Assembly (NCBI GenBank): GCA_017463325.1
Contig: JAFTPK010000002.1
Span: 124,001-188,000 of the forward strand
DNA length: 64,000 nt
Reading direction: 5' to 3'
DNA from: Clostridia bacterium
Lineage (GTDB): Bacteria > Bacillota > Clostridia > Christensenellales > Borkfalkiaceae
The notes below the pieces were generated by a model that searched no databases, was not told the DNA's origin, and worked only from the letters and a program-made list of their open reading frames with translations. The position numbers and the translations under genes are program-made. Below are positions 42,720-49,843 of this stretch, piece by piece (position 1 is the stretch's first letter; each line of letters opens with the position of its first letter).

Positions 42720-43325
42720 ATGAAGATTATACCTTCTTTTGACAACATAGAAAAAGGCTACTGCGTATTTGATAAACGCGGGAAGTATAAAGGGTTGGAC
42801 GAGAACGACATTCCGCAGTTTTCAAAACCGCTTTCATTGGAAGTAATGATTGCTCACGGTGTATTCAAAAAGCATCTCACAATAGAGATATTATTGGATA
42901 GGAAACGGGAAAGAAGAGCGTTTTGCTTTGGTTATGAAAACAAAAGATATTCCTACACTTTTGAATATTCGCAAGCAGGGTACGACGAAATGCTCAAAAA
43001 GATTGAAAGAGTGTTGCGCGACGACTTGCGACACATAACAGAATTGTTGGATGATATTTCCGCGCCACAACTATACGCTAAATATTGCCACGAAAACAAC
43101 GGGCGAGAAAGCGATAAAGAACGGAATAAACGGTATCTTATTCTTGGAAATATGTACAAGGTTGAGAATGTTGAAATGGGGCAGAGTAGTACGAGTATTT
43201 CATTGCGCGGAATAAAAGGCTCTTTTAATAGCGTGAGTTTTAATTTCTTTGTAATGATTGACGGGGAATACAAAGAACACGATATTTACAAGGATAAAAA
43301 ATACAATCCGTATTTGCGGGGGTAA
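42720..43325 (+). CDS. Phage protein, unknown function
   Basis: A 201-residue, beta- and helix-mixed protein with YSYTFEYSQAGYDEMLKKIE near the middle and a beta-rich end. No membrane segment or Cys cluster. Start 4 nt after the previous stop, GGAGATTTGAAACA ahead. No family recognised. Confidence 0.65.
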   Translation: MKIIPSFDNIEKGYCVFDKRGKYKGLDENDIPQFSKPLSLEVMIAHGVFKKHLTIEILLDRKRERRAFCFGYENKRYSYTFEYSQAGYDEMLKKIERVLRDDLRHITELLDDISAPQLYAKYCHENNGRESDKERNKRYLILGNMYKVENVEMGQSSTSISLRGIKGSFNSVSFNFFVMIDGEYKEHDIYKDKKYNPYLRG

Positions 43326-43326
43326 T

Positions 43327-43998
43327 ATGAAAAAGACGAAAATTGATTGGTGCGACTGCACAGTAAATCCCGTTGTTGGGTGTAAAAACGGTTGTGAATA
43401 CTGCTACGCAAAGAAGATTAACGACAGGTTCAAATTCATCCCTGATTTTAAGAAACCGCAATTCTTCCCGGAACGACTGAAACAGTTTGAAAGTGAAGCT
43501 ACCAAAAGCGTATTTATCGACAGTATGAGCGATATAGCGAATTGGAAACAGGCTTGGTTTGACGAAACTATGGAGGCAATCCATAATAATCCGCAACACA
43601 AATACATTGCCCTTACGAAAAATGTCGCCGAGTTAAGAGAAAGACAATGGTTGTATTTCTGTAAGTACACAAAAGTTCAACCGCACAATCTCTTTGTTGG
43701 AATGACGATTACTCAAAACGGGCATCCTTCGCTGAAACCACTCAACGTTGACTTTTTGAGTATCGAACCGTTGTTAGAACCGATTGATATAATTCCGTAT
43801 ATAGACCCGGTGCTGAAAACAGTAATTATTGGGGCTGAAACAGGCAATAGAAAGCAAAAAGTAATACCCAAAAAACAATGGGTGGAAGATATTGTGGATG
43901 CGGCTACCATTTATGGCGTGGGTATTTTTATGAAGGAAAGCCTGCGTGGGATAATGGGAGAAGATTTCAGACAAGATAAATTGCCTTGGCAACATTAG
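43327..43998 (+). CDS. DUF5131 (phage Gp37/Gp68) family protein
   Basis: A 223-residue protein. KIDWCDCTVNPVVGCKNGCEYCYAKK contains the Cys-x3-Cys-x2-Cys motif of the radical-SAM-like Gp37/Gp68 family; later FVGMTITQNGHP, FLSIEPLLEPI and VIIGAETGNR are typical. The family is widespread in phages and its reaction is unknown. Start at 43327 with GGGGGTAAT ahead; the longer frame from 43258 overlaps the previous gene. Confidence 0.85.
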   Translation: MKKTKIDWCDCTVNPVVGCKNGCEYCYAKKINDRFKFIPDFKKPQFFPERLKQFESEATKSVFIDSMSDIANWKQAWFDETMEAIHNNPQHKYIALTKNVAELRERQWLYFCKYTKVQPHNLFVGMTITQNGHPSLKPLNVDFLSIEPLLEPIDIIPYIDPVLKTVIIGAETGNRKQKVIPKKQWVEDIVDAATIYGVGIFMKESLRGIMGEDFRQDKLPWQH

Positions 43999-44008
43999 GA
44001 GTAAGGAT

Positions 44009-44416
44009 ATGGGATTTACAAGAAATCGGTACAACGGAAAATATAACGCAAAAAAAATAGTAATAGACGGACACGAGTTTGCGAGTAATAAGGAAGCAAA
44101 GAGATACGGGGAACTTTCGTATCTTTTGGAGCAAGGCAAAATCAAAGACCTTGAAATCCAAAAAGAGTTTCTACTTATTCCTACGCAAAGAGAGCCTGAT
44201 ATTATTGGCAAGCGCGGTGGAGTAAAAAAAGGAAAGGTAATAGAGCAATCCGTGAAATACATAGCGGACTTTGTTTACACCGACGTGGAAACAGGGGAAA
44301 TGGTTGTTGAAGATGTCAAAGGCTACCGCGACCCTGCGAGCGCGGGGATTGTCAAGTATATCTTAAAACGAAAAATGATGCTGTATTTCCACGGAATCCG
44401 AATAAAGGAGATTTGA
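44009..44416 (+). CDS. DUF1064-family phage nuclease-like protein
   Basis: A 135-residue protein. YNAKKIVIDGHEFASNKEAKRY, SVKYIADFVYTD and VVEDVKGYRD give the E...D...ExK-like core of DUF1064, a predicted PD-(D/E)xK endonuclease family common in phage replication modules. AGGAGTAAGGAT precedes the ATG. Confidence 0.82.
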   Translation: MGFTRNRYNGKYNAKKIVIDGHEFASNKEAKRYGELSYLLEQGKIKDLEIQKEFLLIPTQREPDIIGKRGGVKKGKVIEQSVKYIADFVYTDVETGEMVVEDVKGYRDPASAGIVKYILKRKMMLYFHGIRIKEI

Positions 44417-44421
44417 GAATA

Positions 44422-44637
44422 ATGGGAACGACTGATATTTGCGAACTTGTGATAAAAGAAATAACGGAAAGTGAGCTGTCCGTTAATAGCATAGCGAAAA
44501 AGTCCGGGATAAGCGAGGCGGCAATTCGCGGTTGGTTGCGCGGGAAAGGAACACCGTCCATTGCAAACGCACAGTTTGTATTGTCAGTCTTGGGCAAAGA
44601 ACTTTGTATTAAGGAGAAAGCGACCAATGGGCAATAG
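44422..44637 (+). CDS. XRE-type helix-turn-helix phage protein
   Basis: A 71-residue HTH protein (SVNSIAKKSGISEAAIRGWL, then TPSIANAQFVLSVLGKEL). The frame extends to a TTG at 44413, which is too close to AAGGAG, so ATG 44422 is preferred. A small DNA-binding regulator inside the early operon. Confidence 0.75.
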   Translation: MGTTDICELVIKEITESELSVNSIAKKSGISEAAIRGWLRGKGTPSIANAQFVLSVLGKELCIKEKATNGQ

Positions 44638-44827
44638 AAAGATTTTTCGCTGTAAATGCAAAAAGGAAAACGGGCAGATTTGCGGCAATCCTTTATATGC
44701 AGTAAAAGACGGGGAAGTGGTTATGAAACGCCACGGCAGGGAAATACGATTCCCGGAAGAACAACGCGCCGAAATCAAATGCGAGCGATGCGGCGGTATA
44801 ACGATAGTAGGAGAGAAGAATGGATAA
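44627..44827 (+). CDS. Zinc-ribbon (Com-like) phage protein
   Basis: A 66-residue protein with FRCKCKKENGQICGNPLY and IKCERCGGIT, giving two Cys pairs about 30 residues apart. This resembles Com-type translational regulators of phage Mu (which control mom, a DNA-modification gene). The likeness is in pattern only; notably it lies just upstream of the DNA-methylase block. Overlaps both neighbours. Confidence 0.55.
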   Translation: MGNRKIFRCKCKKENGQICGNPLYAVKDGEVVMKRHGREIRFPEEQRAEIKCERCGGITIVGEKNG

Positions 44828-45164
44828 GAAAGAACGAGTTGGCGAAATGGCAAAAATCATCAAACCTTTAATGCCGAATCAATGTGGATTTGTGGAAGAA
44901 ATGGGTTGCGTTTTTGGCGACGACATAGATTGTCCCGAATGCGTAATAGCGCAACGGCTCGTGGAAGTCGGATATAAAAAAGAGAGTGAAGTAGCAGGGG
45001 AGATTTTGGGAGAGATACGAAAAGCGGTCTTTGATTATCTGAATGTAAAAAATGAACAACAAGCAGATAACCTTTCTTTAATTGATAGCACATTGACATA
45101 CGATGTTGTAACGAAAAAGATTACGGAGATTGCAAAACGATTGAAATGCGAGGTGAAAGAGTGA
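44820..45164 (+). CDS. Phage protein with a VxxGYxK module, unknown function
   Basis: A 114-residue protein. CPECVIAQRLVEVGYKKESE is a short module that recurs in other small proteins of this prophage (50697, 54393). N-terminal part has three Cys. Overlaps the Dam-like start by GTGA. Confidence 0.65.
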   Translation: MDKKERVGEMAKIIKPLMPNQCGFVEEMGCVFGDDIDCPECVIAQRLVEVGYKKESEVAGEILGEIRKAVFDYLNVKNEQQADNLSLIDSTLTYDVVTKKITEIAKRLKCEVKE

Positions 45165-45913
45165 AATACATTGGGAGCAAGTCGAAAATTGCATCGGAGA
45201 TTGTGCCGATTTTGCAGAACATCATAGACGAAAATAAAATTGAGTTTTACATAGAGCCTTTTGTGGGCGGTTTTAATATCATTGATAAAATCAAATGTGT
45301 TGTGCGCATAGGCGCGGATATTGATAAGCTCGTGTGCAATCTCGTAGTTGAGTGCAGAAGAAATCCTTATTTACTCGATACGCTTAAAACGCCAACGCGT
45401 GAAGAATATTACGACGTTCGGGATAATCCGCATAAATACCAAAGTTGGTACAGGGCGGCAATACTTCTCTTTGCATCGTATAACTCGCGCGTGTACGGCG
45501 GTTGCTATGGAGCGACGGCTAAAACGAAAGACGGAAAAACTCGTGATTATTTTGAAGAAGCGAAGAGAAATTTTCAAAACCAACTTCCCAAATTAACAAA
45601 TATATTCATTCAAAACTGCGATTATAGAAAAATGGTATTGCCAAAGCCTGCAAAAATGTTATTTTATTGCGACCCGCCTTACGCTGAAGGAATTGGCTAC
45701 GGGGGGGGATTCGATACCGAAGAGTTTTGGAATTGGTGCAGAGAGCAAACCAAAGAAGGAAATATAGTTATTGTTAGCGAAAACTCCGCGCCGAAAGATT
45801 TTGCTTGTATTTGGGAAAAGGGCGTTGAAAGTCATTTGAATAATCGAAATAAGACGAGAAAAACGGAAAGACTTTTTATGTGTATGGATTGCACGTATGG
45901 GGTGCAGTCGTGA
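45161..45913 (+). CDS. Dam-type DNA adenine methylase with a G8 tract
   Basis: A 250-residue SAM-dependent methylase. KYIGSKSKIASEIV (motif X), EPFVGGFNII (motif I) and FYCDPPYAEG (catalytic DPPY, motif IV) are in the alpha-group/Dam order. Directly after DPPY, the triplet GYGGGF is coded TAC-GGG-GGG-GGA, giving the G8 tract at 45701-45708; a one-base slip there would remove the C-terminal third. It is in frame here (ON). The GTG start at 45161 has GAGG 6-7 nt ahead and overlaps the previous stop; ATG 45146 has no ribosome site. Confidence 0.87.
   Translation: MKYIGSKSKIASEIVPILQNIIDENKIEFYIEPFVGGFNIIDKIKCVVRIGADIDKLVCNLVVECRRNPYLLDTLKTPTREEYYDVRDNPHKYQSWYRAAILLFASYNSRVYGGCYGATAKTKDGKTRDYFEEAKRNFQNQLPKLTNIFIQNCDYRKMVLPKPAKMLFYCDPPYAEGIGYGGGFDTEEFWNWCREQTKEGNIVIVSENSAPKDFACIWEKGVESHLNNRNKTRKTERLFMCMDCTYGVQS
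45701..45708 (+). repeat. G8 tract in the Dam-type methylase
   Basis: Eight G in TAC-GGG-GGG-GGA, coding YGGG just after DPPY. In frame in this copy. Confidence 0.95.
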
Positions 45914-46116
45914 AATACAAAAAGATTGACGAGTATATAACTTACACCCCGCCCGAAGAACTTGCAATCTGTGAAGATTGCCCGTACCCAACGGCGCAAT
46001 GCGGGGATAGAGGGTGCAGACACTTTCTATCAGCAAAGAAAGCATTGGAAGAGAATCGAAGAAAGGAAAAACAGAACGGTGGAAAAGTACATAAACAAAA
46101 TCATTCGCGCGGATAG
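45910..46116 (+). CDS. Small Cys-rich phage protein
   Basis: A 68-residue protein starting at GTG 45910, which overlaps the methylase stop. It has ICEDCPYPTAQCGDRGCRHF with five Cys and one His, likely metal-binding, and a basic tail. It overlaps the next methylase by 38 nt. Confidence 0.6.
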   Translation: MKYKKIDEYITYTPPEELAICEDCPYPTAQCGDRGCRHFLSAKKALEENRRKEKQNGGKVHKQNHSRG

Positions 46117-46792
46117 CTACGACTTCATAAAAAGCATACCCGATAAGAGTATTGATTGTATCTATACGGATATTCCCTATTTATATGTAAACGGTGGTGT
46201 TGGACATAGTGAGCTGTGTGTGAGAACGGCGAGAAAGAAAAAGGAACTTGAAGATATTTCAAAAGGGATTGATTACTCCATTCTCGAAGAGTTCAAAAGG
46301 GTTCTCAAAAAAGTCAACATTTTCATTTGGTGTAGCAAGATGCAACTGCTCGATATTATGAAATGGGGGGGGGGTTACAATACTGACTTGTTAGTATGGT
46401 GTAAGACGAATCCCACTCCGCAAACGAATAATATTTGGTTGCCCGATTTAGAGTATTGCGTATATATGCGGGAGTTCGGCGTACCCTTAAACGACGGCTA
46501 CGAGCTGAAAAGTAAATGGTATTGCTCCCCGGCGAATAAAAGCGACAAGGATTTATTTGAGCATCCAACAATCAAACCCCTTCAACTTGTGGAACGGCAT
46601 TTGCTACACGCAACGCAACCAAACGATATTGTAGCAGATTTCTTTGTTGGGAGCGGCACGACGGCTGTCGCCTGCAAGGAGATAGGGCGACGGTATATCG
46701 GGGTGGAAATTGAAGAAAAGTGGGTAAAGGTCGCGAACGATAGACTAAACGGAATAGACCAAAACGGACAAATAAGCCTCTTTTTAAGATAA
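46079..46792 (+). CDS. DNA methylase (DPPY-type, beta-group order) with a G10 tract
   Basis: A 237-residue protein. IIRADSYDFIKSIPDKSIDCIYTDIPYLY carries the catalytic motif as DIPY; HPTIKPLQLVERH and ADFFVGSGTTAVACKEIGR with IGVEIEE are the C-terminal SAM motifs, so the order is that of beta-group adenine/N4-cytosine methylases. MKWGGGYN is coded with ten consecutive G (46365-46374), in frame here. The protein ends QISLFLR, with QISLF a beta-clamp-like motif. GTG start with AAAGGAAAAA upstream. Confidence 0.82.
   Translation: MEKYINKIIRADSYDFIKSIPDKSIDCIYTDIPYLYVNGGVGHSELCVRTARKKKELEDISKGIDYSILEEFKRVLKKVNIFIWCSKMQLLDIMKWGGGYNTDLLVWCKTNPTPQTNNIWLPDLEYCVYMREFGVPLNDGYELKSKWYCSPANKSDKDLFEHPTIKPLQLVERHLLHATQPNDIVADFFVGSGTTAVACKEIGRRYIGVEIEEKWVKVANDRLNGIDQNGQISLFLR
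46365..46374 (+). repeat. G10 tract in the beta-group methylase
   Basis: Ten G in TGG-GGG-GGG-GGT, coding WGGG. In frame in this copy. Confidence 0.95.
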
Positions 46793-46812
46793 CATTTCAG
46801 GAGAAAATAGAA

Positions 46813-47187
46813 ATGGATAAAGCAAAGATAAAAGCACAGTTTCTCAAATACAGCAAGGAGCAAATTATAGATGCAATGCTTTCGGAAACAATCTTCAATG
46901 AAGCAAGCCATATTCTGCACCGTTGTTGGCATACGAAGCACGACGAGCTTTACAAGGCTATGTGCAAAGCGGGAGAAGAAGAGAAGGCTGCATTAACTGC
47001 TTTCGTTGAATACCAAAAAGAACTCGCCGAAAAGTATGGCGACGGAGAAAGGTTTAAGTTTTCAAGGCTGTCGTCGCAAGAATCTATAAAGTATGATAAA
47101 CTGTCGGCGGCGTGGGATGAAACGCGTAAACGATACGAAAAGGCAAACAAACAAATCGACACATTTTATAGGGAGTGCAAGTTATGA
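46813..47187 (+). CDS. Helical phage protein, unknown function
   Basis: A 124-residue charged protein, mostly helical, with a C-terminal coil (WDETRKRYEKANKQIDTFYRE). CAGGAGAAAATAGAA precedes the ATG; its stop overlaps the next start by ATGA. No family recognised; it has no G tract although it lies in the modification block. Confidence 0.65.
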   Translation: MDKAKIKAQFLKYSKEQIIDAMLSETIFNEASHILHRCWHTKHDELYKAMCKAGEEEKAALTAFVEYQKELAEKYGDGERFKFSRLSSQESIKYDKLSAAWDETRKRYEKANKQIDTFYRECKL

Positions 47188-47468
47188 AACCTTCGTTAAA
47201 CAGAACGGTTTATTGCATATACGAAGATTGCATACTCACGGAAGAAGTTTACGCGCTCGGTGCGGACAGCTTTATTGTTGCGAGCTTCGGGAGTATGACA
47301 AATTCCGATAGTTGGGAATATTTCTTTGAAGAGTACAATGAAACTTGGTTCACAAGCCTTGCAAGAGCAAAGAAAAAATTGAAGGCGAAATACCATAGAG
47401 AACACGAAAAATCTTGTACTTTTGTTGAGATTGAGAGTGGATATTACGAGGCTATACCTGAAAAATGA
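47184..47468 (+). CDS. Small phage protein, unknown function
   Basis: A 94-residue protein, beta-rich at first (NRTVYCIYEDCILTEEVYAL) then basic (ARAKKKLKAKYHREHEK). Start at ATG 47184 with GGGAG 8 nt ahead; a GTG at 47175 in frame is rejected. It overlaps the PAPS-reductase-family gene by ATGA. Confidence 0.65.
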   Translation: MKPSLNRTVYCIYEDCILTEEVYALGADSFIVASFGSMTNSDSWEYFFEEYNETWFTSLARAKKKLKAKYHREHEKSCTFVEIESGYYEAIPEK

Positions 47469-47803
47469 CAAATTATCGCCTTCTTAACAAATACATAACC
47501 GAAGAAATAGACCCAAACGCGGTTTACGTTCTCTCGCTTTCATACGGAAAAGATAGTCTTGCTTGCCTTGGGGCGATTGAAAAACTTGGACTTCCGCTCC
47601 ACAGAATCGTACACGCAGAGGTGTGGGCTACGGACACAATCCCCGCCGACTTGCCGCCTATGGTGGATTTTAAGGCAAAGGCAGATGAAATTATAGAACG
47701 GCGTTGGGGAATAAAAGTCGAGCATATTTGCGCAACGAAGAAGATTTGCGGGGGGGGGTCAACAAAAACTCTCTTACGAACAGATGTTCTACAATGTGCT
47801 TGA
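47465..47803 (+). CDS. PAPS-reductase/ATP-PPase-family protein, N-terminal part cut off by a G9 tract
   Basis: YVLSLSYGKDSLACLGAIE contains the SxGKDS PP-loop of the adenine-nucleotide alpha-hydrolase superfamily, and HAEVWATDTIPADLPPMV is typical of phage PAPS-reductase-like proteins. At 47750-47758 a tract of nine G follows the TGC codon. With nine G the frame runs into TGA at 47801. With eight G it would read CGGGQQKLSYEQMFYNV and continue to 48605 (379 residues). So the gene is out of frame in this copy. The native reaction is unknown. Confidence 0.85.
   Translation: MTNYRLLNKYITEEIDPNAVYVLSLSYGKDSLACLGAIEKLGLPLHRIVHAEVWATDTIPADLPPMVDFKAKADEIIERRWGIKVEHICATKKICGGGSTKTLLRTDVLQCA
47750..47758 (+). 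repeat. G9 tract that interrupts the PAPS-reductase-family gene
   Basis: Nine G after TGC. Eight would keep the long frame; nine leads to a stop at 47801-47803. Confidence 0.95.
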
Positions 47804-48605
47804 AAGTGGACAGTTTGCAGGAACAATCAAAGGATTCCCACTTACAATCGGAAGTTGGTGCAAAAAGCTCAAATACGAAAACGGAGCGGTTGACATACGA
47901 AGATATATTCTATCGAGTTGTGCAATCGCGGGGGGGGGCAAGGATTTACGGCTTCCCGATGCTCGGCGGGCAATGGTGCAACTCGGCTCTCAAAATGCAA
48001 GCCTTCCGACAGACTCAATCACGGGCTTTGCGACGAAATGGAGTCAATACTGCACGGGGGAACTCAAACGAACCGTATTACGGGCTTTCCCATTTCAGTC
48101 AACCGGGGGAATTGGTGTACCCAACTCAAACAAAGGGTTTTCCAAAAGCCCGAACACGACGGGCGGTATAAATGTCGTGCAGTATCTTGGGATTGCGGCA
48201 GACGAGCCTTTAAGAATAGAAAGACACTCCAAACGAAAGGATATTATACTTCCGCTTGCGGAAATCGGGTGGGATGAAGATTACTGTGGACTGTGGGCAA
48301 AATACAATGATTTGCTGTCGCCGACATATACGACAGCAACAAGGGGCGGCTGTTGGTTCTGCCACAACCAAGGGGTTGAGCAATTAAGGTTATTGCGAAA
48401 GAATTACCCTGACCTTTGGGAACTCTTGTTAAAGTGGGACAAGGACAGTCCGACAACGTTTAAGCCCGACGGTCATACGGTGCGGGATTTCGACAAGAGA
48501 TTCGAGATGGAAGATAAAGGAATTATCAGCCCAAAAGACACGTTTCGGTGGAAATACCTTACAGAACCACCGCAAATGCGGCAAATGTCCATTTTCGACA
48601 TTTAG
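47784..48605 (+). CDS. PAPS-reductase-family protein, C-terminal part with tandem modules in shifted frames
   Basis: The C-terminal ~150 residues (VVQYLGIAADEPLRIERH, TTATRGGCWFCHNQGVEQLR, LLLKWDKDSPTTFKPDGH, ending QMSIFDI) are the normal end of the protein begun at 47465. Between about 47770 and 48130 the DNA encodes four variants of a module GFP...WC...LK: in this frame (GFPLTIGSWCKKLK; GFATKWSQYCTGELK), in frame +1 (47704-48171, YGFPMLGGQWCNSALK) and in frame +2 (47918-48277, GFPISVNRGNWCTQLK). A second G9 tract (47930-47938) lies in the module region. The ATG at 47784 is only the first in this frame, not a convincing start. Confidence 0.75.
   Translation: MFYNVLESGQFAGTIKGFPLTIGSWCKKLKYENGAVDIRRYILSSCAIAGGGKDLRLPDARRAMVQLGSQNASLPTDSITGFATKWSQYCTGELKRTVLRAFPFQSTGGIGVPNSNKGFSKSPNTTGGINVVQYLGIAADEPLRIERHSKRKDIILPLAEIGWDEDYCGLWAKYNDLLSPTYTTATRGGCWFCHNQGVEQLRLLRKNYPDLWELLLKWDKDSPTTFKPDGHTVRDFDKRFEMEDKGIISPKDTFRWKYLTEPPQMRQMSIFDI
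47930..47938 (+). repeat. G9 tract in the module region of the PAPS-reductase-family gene
   Basis: Nine G. In frame for the second module (QSRGGARIYGFP) if read in the 47704 frame; in the 47784 frame it codes AGGGKD. Confidence 0.95.
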
Positions 48606-48617
48606 GAGAAGAATAAA

Positions 48618-49724
48618 ATGTTTCAAATGAGCTTATTTGACGGCAGTCAGCCGTTCAAAATAGATAAACCTATACGCCTAATAGAGCTTTTTGCGGGGTA
48701 CGGGAGTCAAGCACTTTCCCTTAAATATCTCGGCGTACCCTTTGAACACCACGTTATAAGCGAATGGGCGGTAAAATCCATTCAAGCGTATAAGGATATG
48801 CACTTTGTAGGCGACTCAACGGATTACTCTATGGGTATGACCGACGGGGAGCTTGTGGATTTTCTCGACGGGAGAATATCAGCAGACTACAACAAGCCTA
48901 TGACCCGCAAGCAAATAGAGAAACATAACGGCGGCGAAAAATGGCGTAGAGCGGTTTACAACAATATGAAAGCAACGAGAAATCTTGGCTCTATAACAAT
49001 GGCAAGGGGGGGGGATTTACGGGTTGAAGAAACCGACAAATACTGCTACATACTCACCTACTCATTCCCCTGTCAAGACCTTTCTTCGGCGGGAAAGGGC
49101 GCGGGGATGGAGAAAGGGAGTGGAACGCGTAGTGGATTGCTGTGGGAAGTGGAGCGATTGCTGAAGGAATGCAACGAACTTCCGCAGGTTCTTCTAATGG
49201 AGAATGTTCCTGATGTTACGAGCAAGAAAAATATGCCGCATTTCGCACAATGGATAGCTTTTCTCGACGAGCTTGGGTACAAAACGAAATGGGCGAATTT
49301 GAATGCAAAGGAATTTGGCATTCCGCAAAACCGAGAGAGATGCTTTGCGGTTTCTATCCTTGGGGATTACTACTACAATCACCCCACGGGGTTTCCCCTT
49401 AAAAAAAGACTGCGCGACGTCCTTCAAAAAAATGTGGACGAAAGCTATTATCTAAAAGAAGAAACAATACAAGCGTTAAACCTTCATAAAGAACGCCACG
49501 ATGCCAAGGGTAATGGATTCGGTTGGCAACCTACGACGGGGGGGGGTACGCAAAGACTATCAAGACTGAAAGCGGATACAGACCAAGTTCAAACTTTGTT
49601 ATTGAGCAACCAAGGAAAAACGGTAAAGAAATTCGTGGATGTCGCGGGAACGGTGATGGCGCGAGATTGGAAGGGATTTGGCAATCAAGCGATGACGGCG
49701 GTGATGGAAACAAAAAAACAATAG
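48618..49724 (+). CDS. DNA cytosine-5 methyltransferase, catalytic part, phase-variable
   Basis: A 368-residue product. ELFAGYGSQALSL (motif I), SFPCQDLSSAGK with the catalytic Cys (motif IV), LLMENVPDV (motif VI) and IPQNRERCF (motif VIII) are all present. Motifs IX-X are not; they are found downstream in another frame (49831-50439). Two G9 tracts lie in it: 49006-49014 (MARGGD, in frame) and 49538-49546, where ten G would lead into the natural continuation YAKTIKTESGYRPSSNF. With nine G the protein ends at 49724 after GTVMARDWKGFGNQAM. It starts MFQMSLFDG, with QMSLF a beta-clamp-like motif. AGGAGAAGAATAAA precedes the ATG. Confidence 0.85.
   Translation: MFQMSLFDGSQPFKIDKPIRLIELFAGYGSQALSLKYLGVPFEHHVISEWAVKSIQAYKDMHFVGDSTDYSMGMTDGELVDFLDGRISADYNKPMTRKQIEKHNGGEKWRRAVYNNMKATRNLGSITMARGGDLRVEETDKYCYILTYSFPCQDLSSAGKGAGMEKGSGTRSGLLWEVERLLKECNELPQVLLMENVPDVTSKKNMPHFAQWIAFLDELGYKTKWANLNAKEFGIPQNRERCFAVSILGDYYYNHPTGFPLKKRLRDVLQKNVDESYYLKEETIQALNLHKERHDAKGNGFGWQPTTGGGTQRLSRLKADTDQVQTLLLSNQGKTVKKFVDVAGTVMARDWKGFGNQAMTAVMETKKQ
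49006..49014 (+). repeat. G9 tract in the catalytic part of the C5 methyltransferase
   Basis: Nine G in AGG-GGG-GGG-GAT, coding RGGD ahead of the PCQ motif. In frame. Confidence 0.95.
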
Positions 49725-49843
49725 TTATGAGCCGTCCGCACGGCTATAATCGCGGCGGGATAGAAGAAACGGATATTTATCCGACGGTGCGAAAATCGTC
49801 AACTATGGGCGGAAATAATGGAGTGGTGGAATGGAAGAAATAA
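49523..49843 (+). other. Frame-displaced middle segment of the cytosine methyltransferase
   Basis: In the +2 frame relative to the catalytic part, this stretch encodes YAKTIKTESGYRPSSNF and TIVMSRPHGYNRGGIEETD, both of the type found in target-recognition regions of phage C5 methylases. It lacks its own ribosome site (it opens at TTG). It would be joined to the catalytic part by one extra G in the tract at 49538-49546, or entered near an A7 run at 49712-49718 by one extra A. Confidence 0.7.
49538..49546 (+). repeat. G9 tract at the start of the recognition region of the C5 methyltransferase
   Basis: Nine G; ten would direct translation into the 49523-49843 frame. Confidence 0.95.

Noticed and set aside
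47704-48171. Independent gene in the +1 frame within the PAPS-reductase region
   Set aside because: No ribosome site. Only the module part (LTYEDIFYRVV to WCNSALK) looks native, so it is treated as part of the modular gene.
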